DNA from: Zobellia laminariae
Lineage (GTDB): Bacteria; Bacteroidota; Bacteroidia; Flavobacteriales; Flavobacteriaceae
DNA length: 64,000 nt
Direction: 5' to 3'
Assembly: GCF_009725995.1 (NCBI RefSeq)
Contig: NZ_RCNS01000002.1
Location: forward strand, 1 to 64,000
Shown here: positions 18,387 to 27,208 of the stretch, piece by piece
Layout of the letters: each line of letters starts with the position of its first letter
Numbering within the stretch: position 1 is the first letter of the stretch
Translations under genes and position numbers: made by a program
Notes under the pieces: generated by a model
What the model was told of the DNA's origin: nothing
The model's database searches: none
What the model saw: the letters and a program-made list of their open reading frames with translations, nothing else

Positions 18387-19766
18387 ATGAAAAATACAAT
18401 TTCATTTTTACTTTTGTTACTCTGCATAGCATGCGGTGAAAAAAAAACCGATAATAAAATGGTCGATAAAAAGACTTCTGATAATGTGAAAATGATGACG
18501 CTAGATCCAGGTCATTTTCATGCAGCATTGGTTCAGAAAAAAATGTACCCTCAAGTAGATTCCACCATTTATCTTTTTGCACCAGATGGTCCAGAAGTAC
18601 AGGATTTTTTAAATAAGATAAACTCGTATAATTCTCGGGAAGAAGCTCCTACAGCTTGGAAGGTAGAGAAATATTTGGGTGATGATTACTTGGAAAAAAT
18701 GATTGCCGATAAGCCCGGTAACGTTATGATCGTAGCGGGAAAGAACAGTAAAAAGATTGATTATGTGCTTGAGGCGGTAAAGGCGGGATTGAACGTTTAT
18801 GCAGACAAGCCCTTAGTCATCAACCCTGAGGGATTTAAAAAATTGCAGCAAGCTTTTGAAGTTGCGGAAAAGAACGGGGTGTTGATTTACGATATCATGA
18901 CCGAGCGTTTTGAGTCTACTACATTAATGCAAAAAACTTTCTCCGGGTTACCTGAAGTATTTGGGGAATTAGTAGATGGTACGCCCGAGGAACCTGCTAT
19001 TAGTAAAGAAAGTGTGCATCACTTTTTTAAGTATGTCTCTGGTCAGCCTCTAGTGCGTCCGGCTTGGTTTTTTGATGTAAATGAGGAAGGCGAAGGCATC
19101 GTTGATGTTACTACTCATTTGGTAGATTTGGTGCAATGGGAGGCTTTTTCCGAACAAATTATTGATACCAATAATATTGAAATGATAACAGCCAAGCGTT
19201 GGCCTACCATACTCACTACAGAAGAATTTCAGAAAGTTACGGGCCTTGATGGTTATCCTGATTATTTAAAAAAGGATATAACGGATGATAAATTAAATGT
19301 GTTCTGTAATGGTGAAATGGTCTATAAAATTAATGGCAAACATGCCAAAGTATCGGTAATATGGAACTATCAAGCACCTGAAGGCACTGGCGATACGCAT
19401 TATAGCATCATGCGAGGCACTAAGAGTGATTTGATTATTAAACAAGGGGAAGAAGAGGGCTATAAACCCACTTTATATATAAGCCCAAAACAACAAGATG
19501 GCTTTGAAGAACTATTGAATACAGCAATAAAAGGTGAGATCACAGCCCAATTTCCAGGTACTACAATGAAGAAAATGGAAGATGGTAATTATAAAATTAA
19601 TATTCCGGATTCATTTAAAATTGGACATGAGGCCCATTTTGGTCAGGTAACCGAGAATTATTTAAAGTATTTGGAAGACGGTCAACTACCCAGTTGGGAA
19701 GTGCCTAATATGATCAGTAAATATTATACGACTACCAAAGCTTATGAACTGGCCAAGAAAAACTAG
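18387..19766 (+). CDS. Lipoprotein Gfo/Idh-like oxidoreductase
   Basis: The signal MKNTISFLLLLLCIAC has a lipobox cysteine at residue 16, so the protein is membrane-anchored outside the cytoplasm. Residues of about 35-190 resemble a Gfo/Idh NAD(P)-binding domain with an atypical start (MMTLDPGHFHAALVQKKMYP), then GLNVYADKPLVINPEGF in place of EKP. The remainder matches the putative oxidoreductase C-terminal domain family (FDVNEEGEGIVDVTTHLVDLVQWE). It is packed 2 bases before the SDR gene and so is co-expressed with uxuB-like and uxuA genes. How an envelope protein would obtain NAD(P) is unclear. Confidence 0.82.
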   Translation: MKNTISFLLLLLCIACGEKKTDNKMVDKKTSDNVKMMTLDPGHFHAALVQKKMYPQVDSTIYLFAPDGPEVQDFLNKINSYNSREEAPTAWKVEKYLGDDYLEKMIADKPGNVMIVAGKNSKKIDYVLEAVKAGLNVYADKPLVINPEGFKKLQQAFEVAEKNGVLIYDIMTERFESTTLMQKTFSGLPEVFGELVDGTPEEPAISKESVHHFFKYVSGQPLVRPAWFFDVNEEGEGIVDVTTHLVDLVQWEAFSEQIIDTNNIEMITAKRWPTILTTEEFQKVTGLDGYPDYLKKDITDDKLNVFCNGEMVYKINGKHAKVSVIWNYQAPEGTGDTHYSIMRGTKSDLIIKQGEEEGYKPTLYISPKQQDGFEELLNTAIKGEITAQFPGTTMKKMEDGNYKINIPDSFKIGHEAHFGQVTENYLKYLEDGQLPSWEVPNMISKYYTTTKAYELAKKN

Positions 19767-19768
19767 AT

Positions 19769-20587
19769 ATGAACGACCTTTTTGATTTAAGAGATAAAAC
19801 AATTGCCCTATCTGGAGGGACCGGAGTTTTAGGAGGTTCCATTGCTGAATACTTGGTTAAAAATGGTGCTAGCGTAATACTCCTTGGCAGATCGGCAGAT
19901 AAGTTAGATGACAAAAGAAATGCGCTAAACCGTATTTCTAACAATAGTACAGTCTCTTATGTTGTAGACGTAATGGAAGAAAAGGAATTGATTTCCTTGC
20001 GAGAGCAAATAAAGAACGCTCATGGTGCAATAGATGGCCTAATTAACTTGGCTGGAGGGAATCTGCCAGGCGCAACACTGCGTCCCGACCAAACCGTTTT
20101 TGATATTTCTTTGGAGGATACAAAACAGGTAGTAGACCTTAATCTTTTTGGTAGTGTACTGCCAACTATTGTTCTAAGTCAATTAATGGCGGAGCAGGGG
20201 TATGGTTCCATCATTAATATTTCCTCTATGGCATCAAAGCAATCTATAACTCGGGTGCTTGGCTATTCCATGGCAAAAGCCGGTATTGATATATTTACCA
20301 AGTGGATGGCCGAAGAACTGGCGACAAAATTCAGTGATAAAATTCGAGTAAATGCTATAGCTCCTGGCTTTTTTATTGGTAATCAAAACAGAAAAATTTT
20401 AATAAATGAAGATGGTTCGCATACGGAGCGAAGTAAAAAAATATTGGCAAAAACCCCTATGAACCGTTTTGGCGATGCATCCGAACTAAATGGGATGGTA
20501 CATTACCTTATGAGTGAAGCATCTTCATTTGTTACAGGAACGGTCTATGATGTAGACGGAGGCTTTAATTCTTTTACCGGAGTTTAA
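19769..20587 (+). CDS. uxuB: SDR-type D-fructuronate reductase (D-mannonate oxidoreductase)
   Basis: A classical short-chain dehydrogenase of 272 aa: glycine-rich nucleotide site SGGTGVLGGSIA (15-26), NLAGG (92-96), catalytic S151/S152, Y165 and K169 (YSMAK), and a C-terminal GTVYDVDGGFNSF. The SDR form of UxuB is known from Bacillus and Bacteroidota and reduces fructuronate to mannonate. The assignment rests on the immediately following uxuA gene (1-base gap). It should act in the cytoplasm. Substrate specificity is inferred from context, since SDR sequence alone does not fix it. Confidence 0.82.
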   Translation: MNDLFDLRDKTIALSGGTGVLGGSIAEYLVKNGASVILLGRSADKLDDKRNALNRISNNSTVSYVVDVMEEKELISLREQIKNAHGAIDGLINLAGGNLPGATLRPDQTVFDISLEDTKQVVDLNLFGSVLPTIVLSQLMAEQGYGSIINISSMASKQSITRVLGYSMAKAGIDIFTKWMAEELATKFSDKIRVNAIAPGFFIGNQNRKILINEDGSHTERSKKILAKTPMNRFGDASELNGMVHYLMSEASSFVTGTVYDVDGGFNSFTGV

Positions 20588-20588
20588 T

Positions 20589-21788
20589 ATGGAGTACTTA
20601 AAGAAGACCTACCGCTGGTTTGGACCAGATTTTGGGGTGACCTTAGATGATATTAGGCAGTTGGGTGCTCAAGGTGTTGTTACGGCTTGCCACAGCATAC
20701 CCACGGGAGAGGTGTGGTCCGAACAAACCATTTCAGGAATAAAAAATGAAATAAAACGGCATGGAATGGAATGGTCCGTGGTGGAGAGCGTTAATATTCA
20801 CAACGCTATTAAATATGGACTCCCAGAAAGGGATGTGTATATTGAGAACTACATTCAAACATTGAGAAACCTGGCAAAGCATAATATTAATATCATTTGC
20901 TATAATTTTATGCCGCTTATTGATTGGACGCGTACCAATCTGGACTACCAACTGCCCAACGGAGCATCTAGTTTACTTTATGACCCAATTGCTATTGCTG
21001 CTTTTGACCTCTTTATATTGAAAAGAGACAATGCCGCTGAGGTATATGAAGATAGTGTGTTGAGAAAGGCCGAAGCTTATTTTAAAAGCTTGTCCGCTCA
21101 AGAAAAAAGAGCATTGGAGAATGCTATTCTGGCAGGCATACCGGGAAGTAAAGAGCCGATTCAAATGTCTGTTTTCAAACAGAATTTAGCGCTGGTGAGC
21201 CAGATATCAAAAAATCAACTTCAGGAAAATTTAGTATACTTTCTTAAAGCCATATTGCCTGAAGCCGAAAAACTTGGTATTCATATGGCCATTCATCCAG
21301 ATGACCCGCCGTTTTCTGTGTTTGGTATTCCAAGGATAACTTCAACCTATGAGGACTTAGCGTTTATTCGTGATTGCTATCCTTCACTCCATAACGGTTT
21401 CACGTTTTGCTCAGGGTCGCTTGGAGCGTCTCCTGACAATGATTTGGTGAAAATTATTGAGGACTTCGGAGAACGTATTCATTTTATCCACTTAAGAAAT
21501 GTACAACTGAGTGTTTCTGGTGAGTTTTATGAAGCTGAGCACCTAAATGGTTCCGTGGCTATAGATGATATTATGGAAGCTTTAATAAAAGAGCAATTAA
21601 AAAGAAAAGGGTATGGCCGCACTGATGCTGCCATTCCATTACGTCCTGATCATGGGCATGTATTGCTTGATGATAAAAAACGACAGAGCGATTTCTATCC
21701 TGGGTATTCGTTAATAGGAAGAGCTTTAGGTATGGCACAGTTAACGGGACTTGAGAAAGGAATCAGGCATCAGATGAAATTAGTTTGA
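20589..21788 (+). CDS. uxuA: Mannonate dehydratase UxuA
   Basis: 399 aa with the UxuA signature start (YRWFGPDFGVTLDDIRQLGAQGVVTACHSIPTGEVW) and the metal-binding and active-site segments IHPDDPP, GFTFCSGSLGA, HFIHLRNV and LRPDHGH. It dehydrates D-mannonate to 2-keto-3-deoxygluconate in glucuronate catabolism. It is last in a three-gene unit and meets a convergent gene 2 bases on. The KDG kinase and a KDPG aldolase for this branch are not adjacent; the aldolase and kinase at 53030-54620 sit in the galactan locus. Confidence 0.96.
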   Translation: MEYLKKTYRWFGPDFGVTLDDIRQLGAQGVVTACHSIPTGEVWSEQTISGIKNEIKRHGMEWSVVESVNIHNAIKYGLPERDVYIENYIQTLRNLAKHNINIICYNFMPLIDWTRTNLDYQLPNGASSLLYDPIAIAAFDLFILKRDNAAEVYEDSVLRKAEAYFKSLSAQEKRALENAILAGIPGSKEPIQMSVFKQNLALVSQISKNQLQENLVYFLKAILPEAEKLGIHMAIHPDDPPFSVFGIPRITSTYEDLAFIRDCYPSLHNGFTFCSGSLGASPDNDLVKIIEDFGERIHFIHLRNVQLSVSGEFYEAEHLNGSVAIDDIMEALIKEQLKRKGYGRTDAAIPLRPDHGHVLLDDKKRQSDFYPGYSLIGRALGMAQLTGLEKGIRHQMKLV

Positions 21789-21790
21789 TC

Positions 21791-22219
21791 CTATTCTAAA
21801 ATTTCCCTAAAATCTTCAAAGAATAGTTCTACTTGGGCCATCTGTTGACTCAGGAAAATCATAGTTTCTTGCCAAGTATTTTTATTGTGGATTGAAACGT
21901 TTTCTAGGGTCACGTATATTCTTGATATTTCTTTTCCGTTGGATAGAAAAAAAATCTCTTCAAAAACAGCCTCTGGTAGGTATTCTTCAGATTGAAGAAG
22001 AGATTGTAGCGATTGAAATTTCTCCCAAAGTGTTATGCGTCTCTCCAGGTCTTCAGTTTCTATATCTATGGATACCATTGCCTTTTTTAGGTCAAAATGA
22101 AACTTGAAAACAAGGGCTTTCACTTTGGTGTTATACAGTATCCATTTTCTAGGATATGATTTTCCAAAGGCAATCCAGAAGTCTTCGCGTAATTTTTTTG
22201 ATTCGGCTTTACTGAACAT
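21791..22219 (-). CDS. DUF4268 domain protein
   Basis: I chose ATG 22219 (MFSKAESKKLREDFW); it lies one base after the ZIP-transporter stop, while the longer start at 22249 would overlap that gene. The protein (142 aa) matches DUF4268: FWIAFGKSYPRKWILYNTKVKALVFKFHFD, alternating strands, then a helical end (QQMAQVELFFEDFREIL). The fold is thought to be nuclease-like in longer proteins, but this stand-alone form has no proven function. Likely co-transcribed with the ZIP gene. Confidence 0.8.
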   Translation of the reverse strand: MFSKAESKKLREDFWIAFGKSYPRKWILYNTKVKALVFKFHFDLKKAMVSIDIETEDLERRITLWEKFQSLQSLLQSEEYLPEAVFEEIFFLSNGKEISRIYVTLENVSIHNKNTWQETMIFLSQQMAQVELFFEDFREILE

Positions 22220-22220
22220 C

Positions 22221-22892
22221 TTATAAAAAATATGCGATTGCGATGCCAAAAATAATGGCGACTATTTTACGCAAGTTGAATGTATGGCCTTCTGAACTTT
22301 CAAAAAGTATAACCGTAGAAATATGCAAGAACACACCAATGACCAATGCGTTAATTGGTGCAAAACAGGTGTCTGCCCAATCTGCATGATCAGCAATATA
22401 GCTCCCTAGTGGGGTCATTAATGAAAATATGGTGATAAAGAAAAATGCCTTTTTTAAAGGTATTTTTGAGTTTAACAGAAAGATACTCAGTATAATGGCA
22501 ATGGGTACTTTATGGATGAGTATACCGTAAATTATGGTATCGTGGTGGTGAATTGGGAAACCTTCTAAAAATGAATGAACGCAAAGGCTAGCAAACAATA
22601 ACCAAGGAAAAAGCTCTTTTTCACTATCTAAATGAACATGCCCGTGTTCCGCTCCTTTTGAAAAGAATTCTAAGAATATTTGAAATAGAATTCCCAGCAT
22701 TACAAATAACCCTACTTTTTTAGGGTCACCATTTTCGTAAACTGACGGAAAAAGTTCAAACAACGTTAGCGCCAGTAAAAAGGCACCACTAAATGCTAAA
22801 AGTAGCTTAAAATTGCTTCTATTCTGGGGTTTTACAATATATACAAAGGCAAAACTGAGTAGAACGGCTAAAATGGGTAAGGCGTAATTCAT
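22221..22892 (-). CDS. ZIP family divalent metal transporter
   Basis: 223 aa with about eight hydrophobic segments, a histidine-rich loop (EHGHVH) and the ZIP signature helices: HSFLEGFPIHHH in helix 4 and IHKVPIAIIL in helix 5, whose His and Glu residues bind the metal. It probably imports zinc or iron across the inner membrane. The DUF4268 gene starts one base downstream. Confidence 0.9.
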   Translation of the reverse strand: MNYALPILAVLLSFAFVYIVKPQNRSNFKLLLAFSGAFLLALTLFELFPSVYENGDPKKVGLFVMLGILFQIFLEFFSKGAEHGHVHLDSEKELFPWLLFASLCVHSFLEGFPIHHHDTIIYGILIHKVPIAIILSIFLLNSKIPLKKAFFFITIFSLMTPLGSYIADHADWADTCFAPINALVIGVFLHISTVILFESSEGHTFNLRKIVAIIFGIAIAYFL

Positions 22893-23067
22893 TAACGGAA
22901 AATCGTTTTTATCGGGGCTCTTAGTCTTAGTATTATGGCGATAATTACATCTGCAAACCCAATTTTTTCAGTTTTCAATAAAGCAATTTTCTCCTTTAGT
23001 TGTTGAAAGGAAGAACGGCATTTAAGAAAGCAGCGGGTGGGTTCGTATTTCTCCGGCTAAAATACTG

Positions 23068-23075
23068 TATTTTTG
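23068..23075 (+). promoter_or_regulatory. Putative -7 box for the THUMP methyltransferase gene
   Basis: TATTTTTG fits TAnnTTTG and lies 20 bases before the ATG at 23096. No clear TTG is seen at the right distance upstream, so this is a partial match. Confidence 0.4.
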
Positions 23076-23095
23076 CGGCAACTTTAGAATAAGAC

Positions 23096-24271
23096 ATGAG
23101 TAAAAATTTTAAAATGGTTGCCAAGACCCTCTTTGGTTTCGAAGAGATGTTGGCCAAGGAAATTCGTAATCTAGGTGGTAGCAATGTAGTTGAAGGCGTT
23201 AGAAATGTCGCTTTTGAAGGAGATACTGGTTTTATGTACAAAGCCAACCTATGTTTACGAACGGCCATTAAGATTATTAAACCTATTCATTCTTTTTCTG
23301 TTCGTAGTGAAAATGATCTTTATAAAAAGATTTATGCGATGGATTGGGCAGAGTACCTTTCGGTTGATACTACTTTTGCTATAGATTCTACGGTAAACTC
23401 GGATAACTTTACACATTCCCTTTATGTGTCACAAAAGGTAAAGGATGCTATTGTAGATAAATTTAGGGATATGGATGGAAGCCGCCCTAGTGTAGACGTA
23501 AAGTTTCCTGATGTACGCATCAACATTCATATTCATGATGAACATTGTAATGTTTCTTTAGATAGTTCAGGGCGTTCTTTACACCAAAGGGGCTATCGTA
23601 CCGCCACGAATATTGCACCTATAAACGAAGTGCTGGCAGCTGGACTTTTACTCTTAAGTGGATGGGACGGTCAATGCGATTTTATAGATCCTATGTGTGG
23701 TAGTGGTACTATGTTAACAGAAGCGGCTATGATTGCTTGTAATATTCCTGCAAACATTAATAGAAAGGAATTTGCTTTTGAGAAATGGGATGATTTTGAT
23801 CAAGAGCTTTTTGATAAGATTGTTGAGGTATGCCTAAACAGGGTTAGGGAGTTTCATCATAAAATTGTAGGTTACGATAAAGCACCTTCTGCAGTTCGCA
23901 AAGCATTAGATAATGTGGAAAACGCCAACCTATCAGAATTCATTTCCGTAGAAAGAAAGAACTTTTTTGATACTGAAAAATTTACGGAAGGTAAGCTGCA
24001 TATGGTTTTTAACCCACCTTATGGAGAGCGATTGAGTTTAGAAATGGAAGATTTCTATGCTTCTATTGGAGATACATTGAAGCAAAAATACCCTGGTACG
24101 GAAGCTTGGTTTATCACATCTAATATGGAAGCGCTTAAATATGTAGGTCTAAGACCTTCTCGAAAAATCAAGGTTTTCAATAGCCAGTTAGAATCGCGCT
24201 TGGTAAAATATGTAATGTACGAAGGTAGTAAGAAAGCCAAGTATATGAACAAGGATAAGGACAACGATTAG
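23096..24271 (+). CDS. THUMP-domain 23S rRNA (guanine-N2) methyltransferase, RlmL-type
   Basis: Residues of about 1-155 form the ferredoxin-like/THUMP RNA-binding part (KTLFGFEEMLAKEIRNLGG, DSTVNSDNFTHS). The methyltransferase domain of UPF0020 type follows: DPMCGSGTMLTEAAM as the SAM site and FNPPYGERL as the catalytic NPPY motif. It corresponds to the N-terminal half of E. coli RlmL/K (G2445 methylation) without the RlmK half. At 391 aa this is the usual Bacteroidota length. The exact target base is inferred. Confidence 0.92.
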   Translation: MSKNFKMVAKTLFGFEEMLAKEIRNLGGSNVVEGVRNVAFEGDTGFMYKANLCLRTAIKIIKPIHSFSVRSENDLYKKIYAMDWAEYLSVDTTFAIDSTVNSDNFTHSLYVSQKVKDAIVDKFRDMDGSRPSVDVKFPDVRINIHIHDEHCNVSLDSSGRSLHQRGYRTATNIAPINEVLAAGLLLLSGWDGQCDFIDPMCGSGTMLTEAAMIACNIPANINRKEFAFEKWDDFDQELFDKIVEVCLNRVREFHHKIVGYDKAPSAVRKALDNVENANLSEFISVERKNFFDTEKFTEGKLHMVFNPPYGERLSLEMEDFYASIGDTLKQKYPGTEAWFITSNMEALKYVGLRPSRKIKVFNSQLESRLVKYVMYEGSKKAKYMNKDKDND

Positions 24272-24291
24272 AAAGTAGTTTTTTTCTAATC
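24266..24291. terminator. Bidirectional terminator between convergent genes
   Basis: GATTAGAAA (24266-24274) pairs with TTTCTAATC (24283-24291) around an 8-base loop, followed by a short A/T run. It overlaps the methyltransferase stop codon and lies just downstream of the convergent DUF6048 gene. Confidence 0.6.
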
Positions 24292-24297
24292 TAAAAA

Positions 24298-25125
24298 TTA
24301 TTGTCTTCTAGGTCTATCTTCAGGTTCGGGTCTGGACTCCGGTTCTGGCTGAACTTTTTCTTTTTTCGGTTCATTTTTCTTTTTGTAAAGAGGAATTAGA
24401 TAGCTGAGAGAAACATTATAGCCAACCCCAAATCTACTACCATCGGTAACTCTATTAAAACCTGGAATAAAAAGGTCATCCAAAATACCTTCAGGTCTTT
24501 TGTTCGTTATTAAGATTCCTAAACGTGCGCTAGCACCAATATAGATATTCCTTAAAACCTCTGCTTTTAGTCCTGCTACAAATTCTAGCCAAGACTTATT
24601 ACGACCTTCATATTTTCCTAGAGCTTCGGTTCCTGAAGCAAAATCATCTGGGTTCCAATAGCGGCTGCTGTCAAAAATTTTATAGGCATCTAGCTCTTGG
24701 CTAAAAGTACTAAAAGCATAACGACCACCAATATAAATCATGTTTTGCTCACCATACCAATTGCCATAGGTATTGTAATCTATACCTAGTTTAATATAGC
24801 TACCAGATGTAGTAAAGGTATATAAGTCTCCTCCTTCACTATCAACTTCAGCACCAAGTGGCGTACCTATTGTTTTTTTCTCGTTACCAAGTTCAGCAGC
24901 TAAATAAAGATTTTGCGTAAGTCTATAATCACCTACGAATTCTAGTCCCGTATAGTCCTCATCAAAAAAGGAATTAACGATTCTACTTAAATCTACGCCA
25001 ACCCTTAAGCCATAACGTTGTTTGTATACGGTGGTATCTTTTTTATTAAGGTCAATAGGTTCGCTCTGAGAAAATCCCACAGCAACAACTAAGAAGAAAA
25101 AAAGACTAGTGAAATATCTTAACAT
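24298..25125 (-). CDS. DUF6048 family outer-membrane-like protein
   Basis: I prefer ATG 25125, which gives a clean signal peptide (MLRYFTSLFFFLVVAVGFSQ); the longer ORF begins at 25146. The mature part alternates short amphipathic strands (DYRLTQNLYLAAELG, GSYIKLGIDYN, MIYIGGRYAFS) as in a small outer-membrane barrel, and ends in a proline/glutamate/arginine-rich tail. In flavobacteria this family is typically found after a DUF6452 gene and rlmD, as here. It overlaps the end of the DUF6452 gene. Function unknown. Confidence 0.8.
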   Translation of the reverse strand: MLRYFTSLFFFLVVAVGFSQSEPIDLNKKDTTVYKQRYGLRVGVDLSRIVNSFFDEDYTGLEFVGDYRLTQNLYLAAELGNEKKTIGTPLGAEVDSEGGDLYTFTTSGSYIKLGIDYNTYGNWYGEQNMIYIGGRYAFSTFSQELDAYKIFDSSRYWNPDDFASGTEALGKYEGRNKSWLEFVAGLKAEVLRNIYIGASARLGILITNKRPEGILDDLFIPGFNRVTDGSRFGVGYNVSLSYLIPLYKKKNEPKKEKVQPEPESRPEPEDRPRRQ

Positions 25126-25594
25126 GGGCGGAAGCTGTGTTTTCAATAAGTACGTTATCTACATCTATGGTCTGAATCCAAACAGAGTCATCTTGTTTTA
25201 CCGTAGCAGTTAAGTTCTCAAAATTGGCAATATACCCACAGGCTCTAGATTTGTAGATTTCCTTTACATCATAGTTAAAGGTAAGGGTGTCTACATTAAT
25301 ATCGTCAATACTTAGCTGTCTTGAAAAAGCGAATGTTGTACTAGTTTCATCAACTCGTAATGGTAGCACAATAGAATCCAAAGCTATATTGGCTATGGTA
25401 TCTTTTCCTCCTGTTGGTAATACTCCCCAGACAATTAAGTTCTGCACATCCTTAAATTCAGTAGGATTGAGGGCATCATAAAAACGAATGACCAATTGTG
25501 GTGTGTCATCTTCCGTGCAAATATCATCTTTCTCGCATGCAGAAAAACAAAGTATGCCCAAGAGGATAACAAAAAGTATTTTCAGTTTGTTCAT
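25106..25594 (-). CDS. DUF6452 family lipoprotein
   Basis: 162 aa with a lipoprotein signal (ILFVILLGILCFSAC) followed by DDICTEDDTPQLVIRFYDA, which is typical of this flavobacterial family. The rest is a single beta-rich domain with two further cysteines (C11-type lipobox aside), one in KSRACGYIANFENL. It starts 4 bases after the rlmD stop codon and overlaps the DUF6048 start, so the three genes are one operon. Function unknown. Confidence 0.8.
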   Translation of the reverse strand: MNKLKILFVILLGILCFSACEKDDICTEDDTPQLVIRFYDALNPTEFKDVQNLIVWGVLPTGGKDTIANIALDSIVLPLRVDETSTTFAFSRQLSIDDINVDTLTFNYDVKEIYKSRACGYIANFENLTATVKQDDSVWIQTIDVDNVLIENTASAHVKIFH

Positions 25595-25598
25595 AAAG

Positions 25599-27008
25599 CT
25601 ATAGCTTTTTCAAAAGTACGATATTTTCAACATGGTGCGTTTGTGGGAACATATCTACCGGTTGCACTTTTATAACCTTGTATGCCTCTTTCATTAATTC
25701 TAAGTCGCGTGCCTGTGTAGCGCTATTACAACTTACATAAACTACTTTTTCCGGGGCAATGTTCAAGATTTGTTGTACCACATCTTTATGCATACCAACC
25801 CTTGGCGGATCAGTAATAATAACATCTGGTGTGCCATGGGTATTAATAAATTCTTGGTTGAAGACATTTCGCATATCACCAACAAAGAAATCTACATTAT
25901 CAATTTTATTACGCTCTGCGTTTGCTTTGGCATCTTCAATAGCTTCGGGTACGGATTCAATACCAACTACTTTCTTTGCTTTTTTAGCAACAAACTGAGC
26001 AATGGTTCCTGTACCGGTATAAAGGTCGTAGACAAGCTCATCGCCTTTTAAATCTGCAAATTCGCGGGTAAGTTTATATAGTTCGTAAGCTTGTGCTGAA
26101 TTTGTTTGATAAAATGATTTAGCATTGATTTTGAATTTCAAGCCTTCCATTTCTTCAAAAATATGGTCTCGTCCAGAGAAACAAATAATTTCTTGGTCGT
26201 ATATGGTATCATTCTGTTTTTGGTTGATAACATATAACAGCGAAGTTATCTCAGGAAAGGTTTCTTTAAGGTGATTTAATATCGCCTCACGGTTGGTTTG
26301 GTTATCATCATGAAACTGAATCATGACCATTAACTCACCAGTAGAAGCTGTGCGAATCATAAGAGAGCGCAATTCTCCATGCTGATGTCTAGGGTTAAAA
26401 AATGTAAGTCCATTTTTAATGGCAAAATCACGGGTCTCCAACCGGATAGCATTAGAAGGGTCTTGCTGTAAGTGACATTTTTTAATGTCTAGAATTTTAT
26501 CCCACATTCCAGGAATATGGAACCCTAAAGCATCTCTATCTGTAATCTCTTTATCAGATTGAATTTCCTCTAAAGTCATCCATCTACTATCTGAAAATGA
26601 AAATTCCATTTTATTACGATAGAAATACTGTTCCTCAGAACCTAAAATAGGTGAAGTCTCGGGTAGTTCAAGGTGCCCAATTCGTTTTAGGTTGTTTTCA
26701 ATTTCTTGCTGCTTGTAGAAGAGTTGGTGCTCATAGCCCATATCTTGCCATTTGCAACCGCCGCAAACTCCAAAATGTTCACATTGAGGTTCTACGCGTT
26801 TATCTGAGTATGAGTGAAAAGCGGTGGCAACCCCTTCAAAATATGCTTTTCTCTTTTTTGTAGTCTGTACATCTACAACATCACCAGGAACGGTGTTTGT
26901 CAAAAAAATGACTCTCCCGTCGGGTGCCTTACCAATGGTTTTTCCTTTTGCCCCGGCATCTACAACCTCTACGTTTTCGAATACCTGTCGCTTGTTCTTT
27001 CTTCGCAT
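25599..27008 (-). CDS. rlmD: 23S rRNA (uracil-C5)-methyltransferase RlmD
   Basis: I start it at ATG 27008 (MRRKNKRQVFENVEVVDAG). A TACTTTTG box (27013-27020 on the complement) lies just upstream, so the longer reading from 27035 would begin inside the promoter. A TRAM domain (about 5-65) precedes the iron-sulfur cysteines CEHFGVCGGC. The methyltransferase domain has DLYTGTGTIAQFVA, DPPRVGMH and the catalytic cysteine in VYVSCNSATQARDL. It methylates a 23S rRNA uracil (U1939 in E. coli). First gene of the rlmD-DUF6452-DUF6048 operon. Confidence 0.94.
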   Translation of the reverse strand: MRRKNKRQVFENVEVVDAGAKGKTIGKAPDGRVIFLTNTVPGDVVDVQTTKKRKAYFEGVATAFHSYSDKRVEPQCEHFGVCGGCKWQDMGYEHQLFYKQQEIENNLKRIGHLELPETSPILGSEEQYFYRNKMEFSFSDSRWMTLEEIQSDKEITDRDALGFHIPGMWDKILDIKKCHLQQDPSNAIRLETRDFAIKNGLTFFNPRHQHGELRSLMIRTASTGELMVMIQFHDDNQTNREAILNHLKETFPEITSLLYVINQKQNDTIYDQEIICFSGRDHIFEEMEGLKFKINAKSFYQTNSAQAYELYKLTREFADLKGDELVYDLYTGTGTIAQFVAKKAKKVVGIESVPEAIEDAKANAERNKIDNVDFFVGDMRNVFNQEFINTHGTPDVIITDPPRVGMHKDVVQQILNIAPEKVVYVSCNSATQARDLELMKEAYKVIKVQPVDMFPQTHHVENIVLLKKL

Positions 27009-27208
27009 GCGGCAAAAGTAAGCATCCCATTGCATTTATTATAACTATCAATACAATCGGACTTATTAAAAATAGTTAAAAATGTAATTTATAATCTGTA
27101 AATTGAGAAGAGTGACTTCTTTTTGTTGAAAAATGGGAAAAGAAAAAAGCCAAGAAACCTCATTACAAGGTCTCTCGACTTTACAAACATTATAGTCAAT
27201 CGAGGGAA

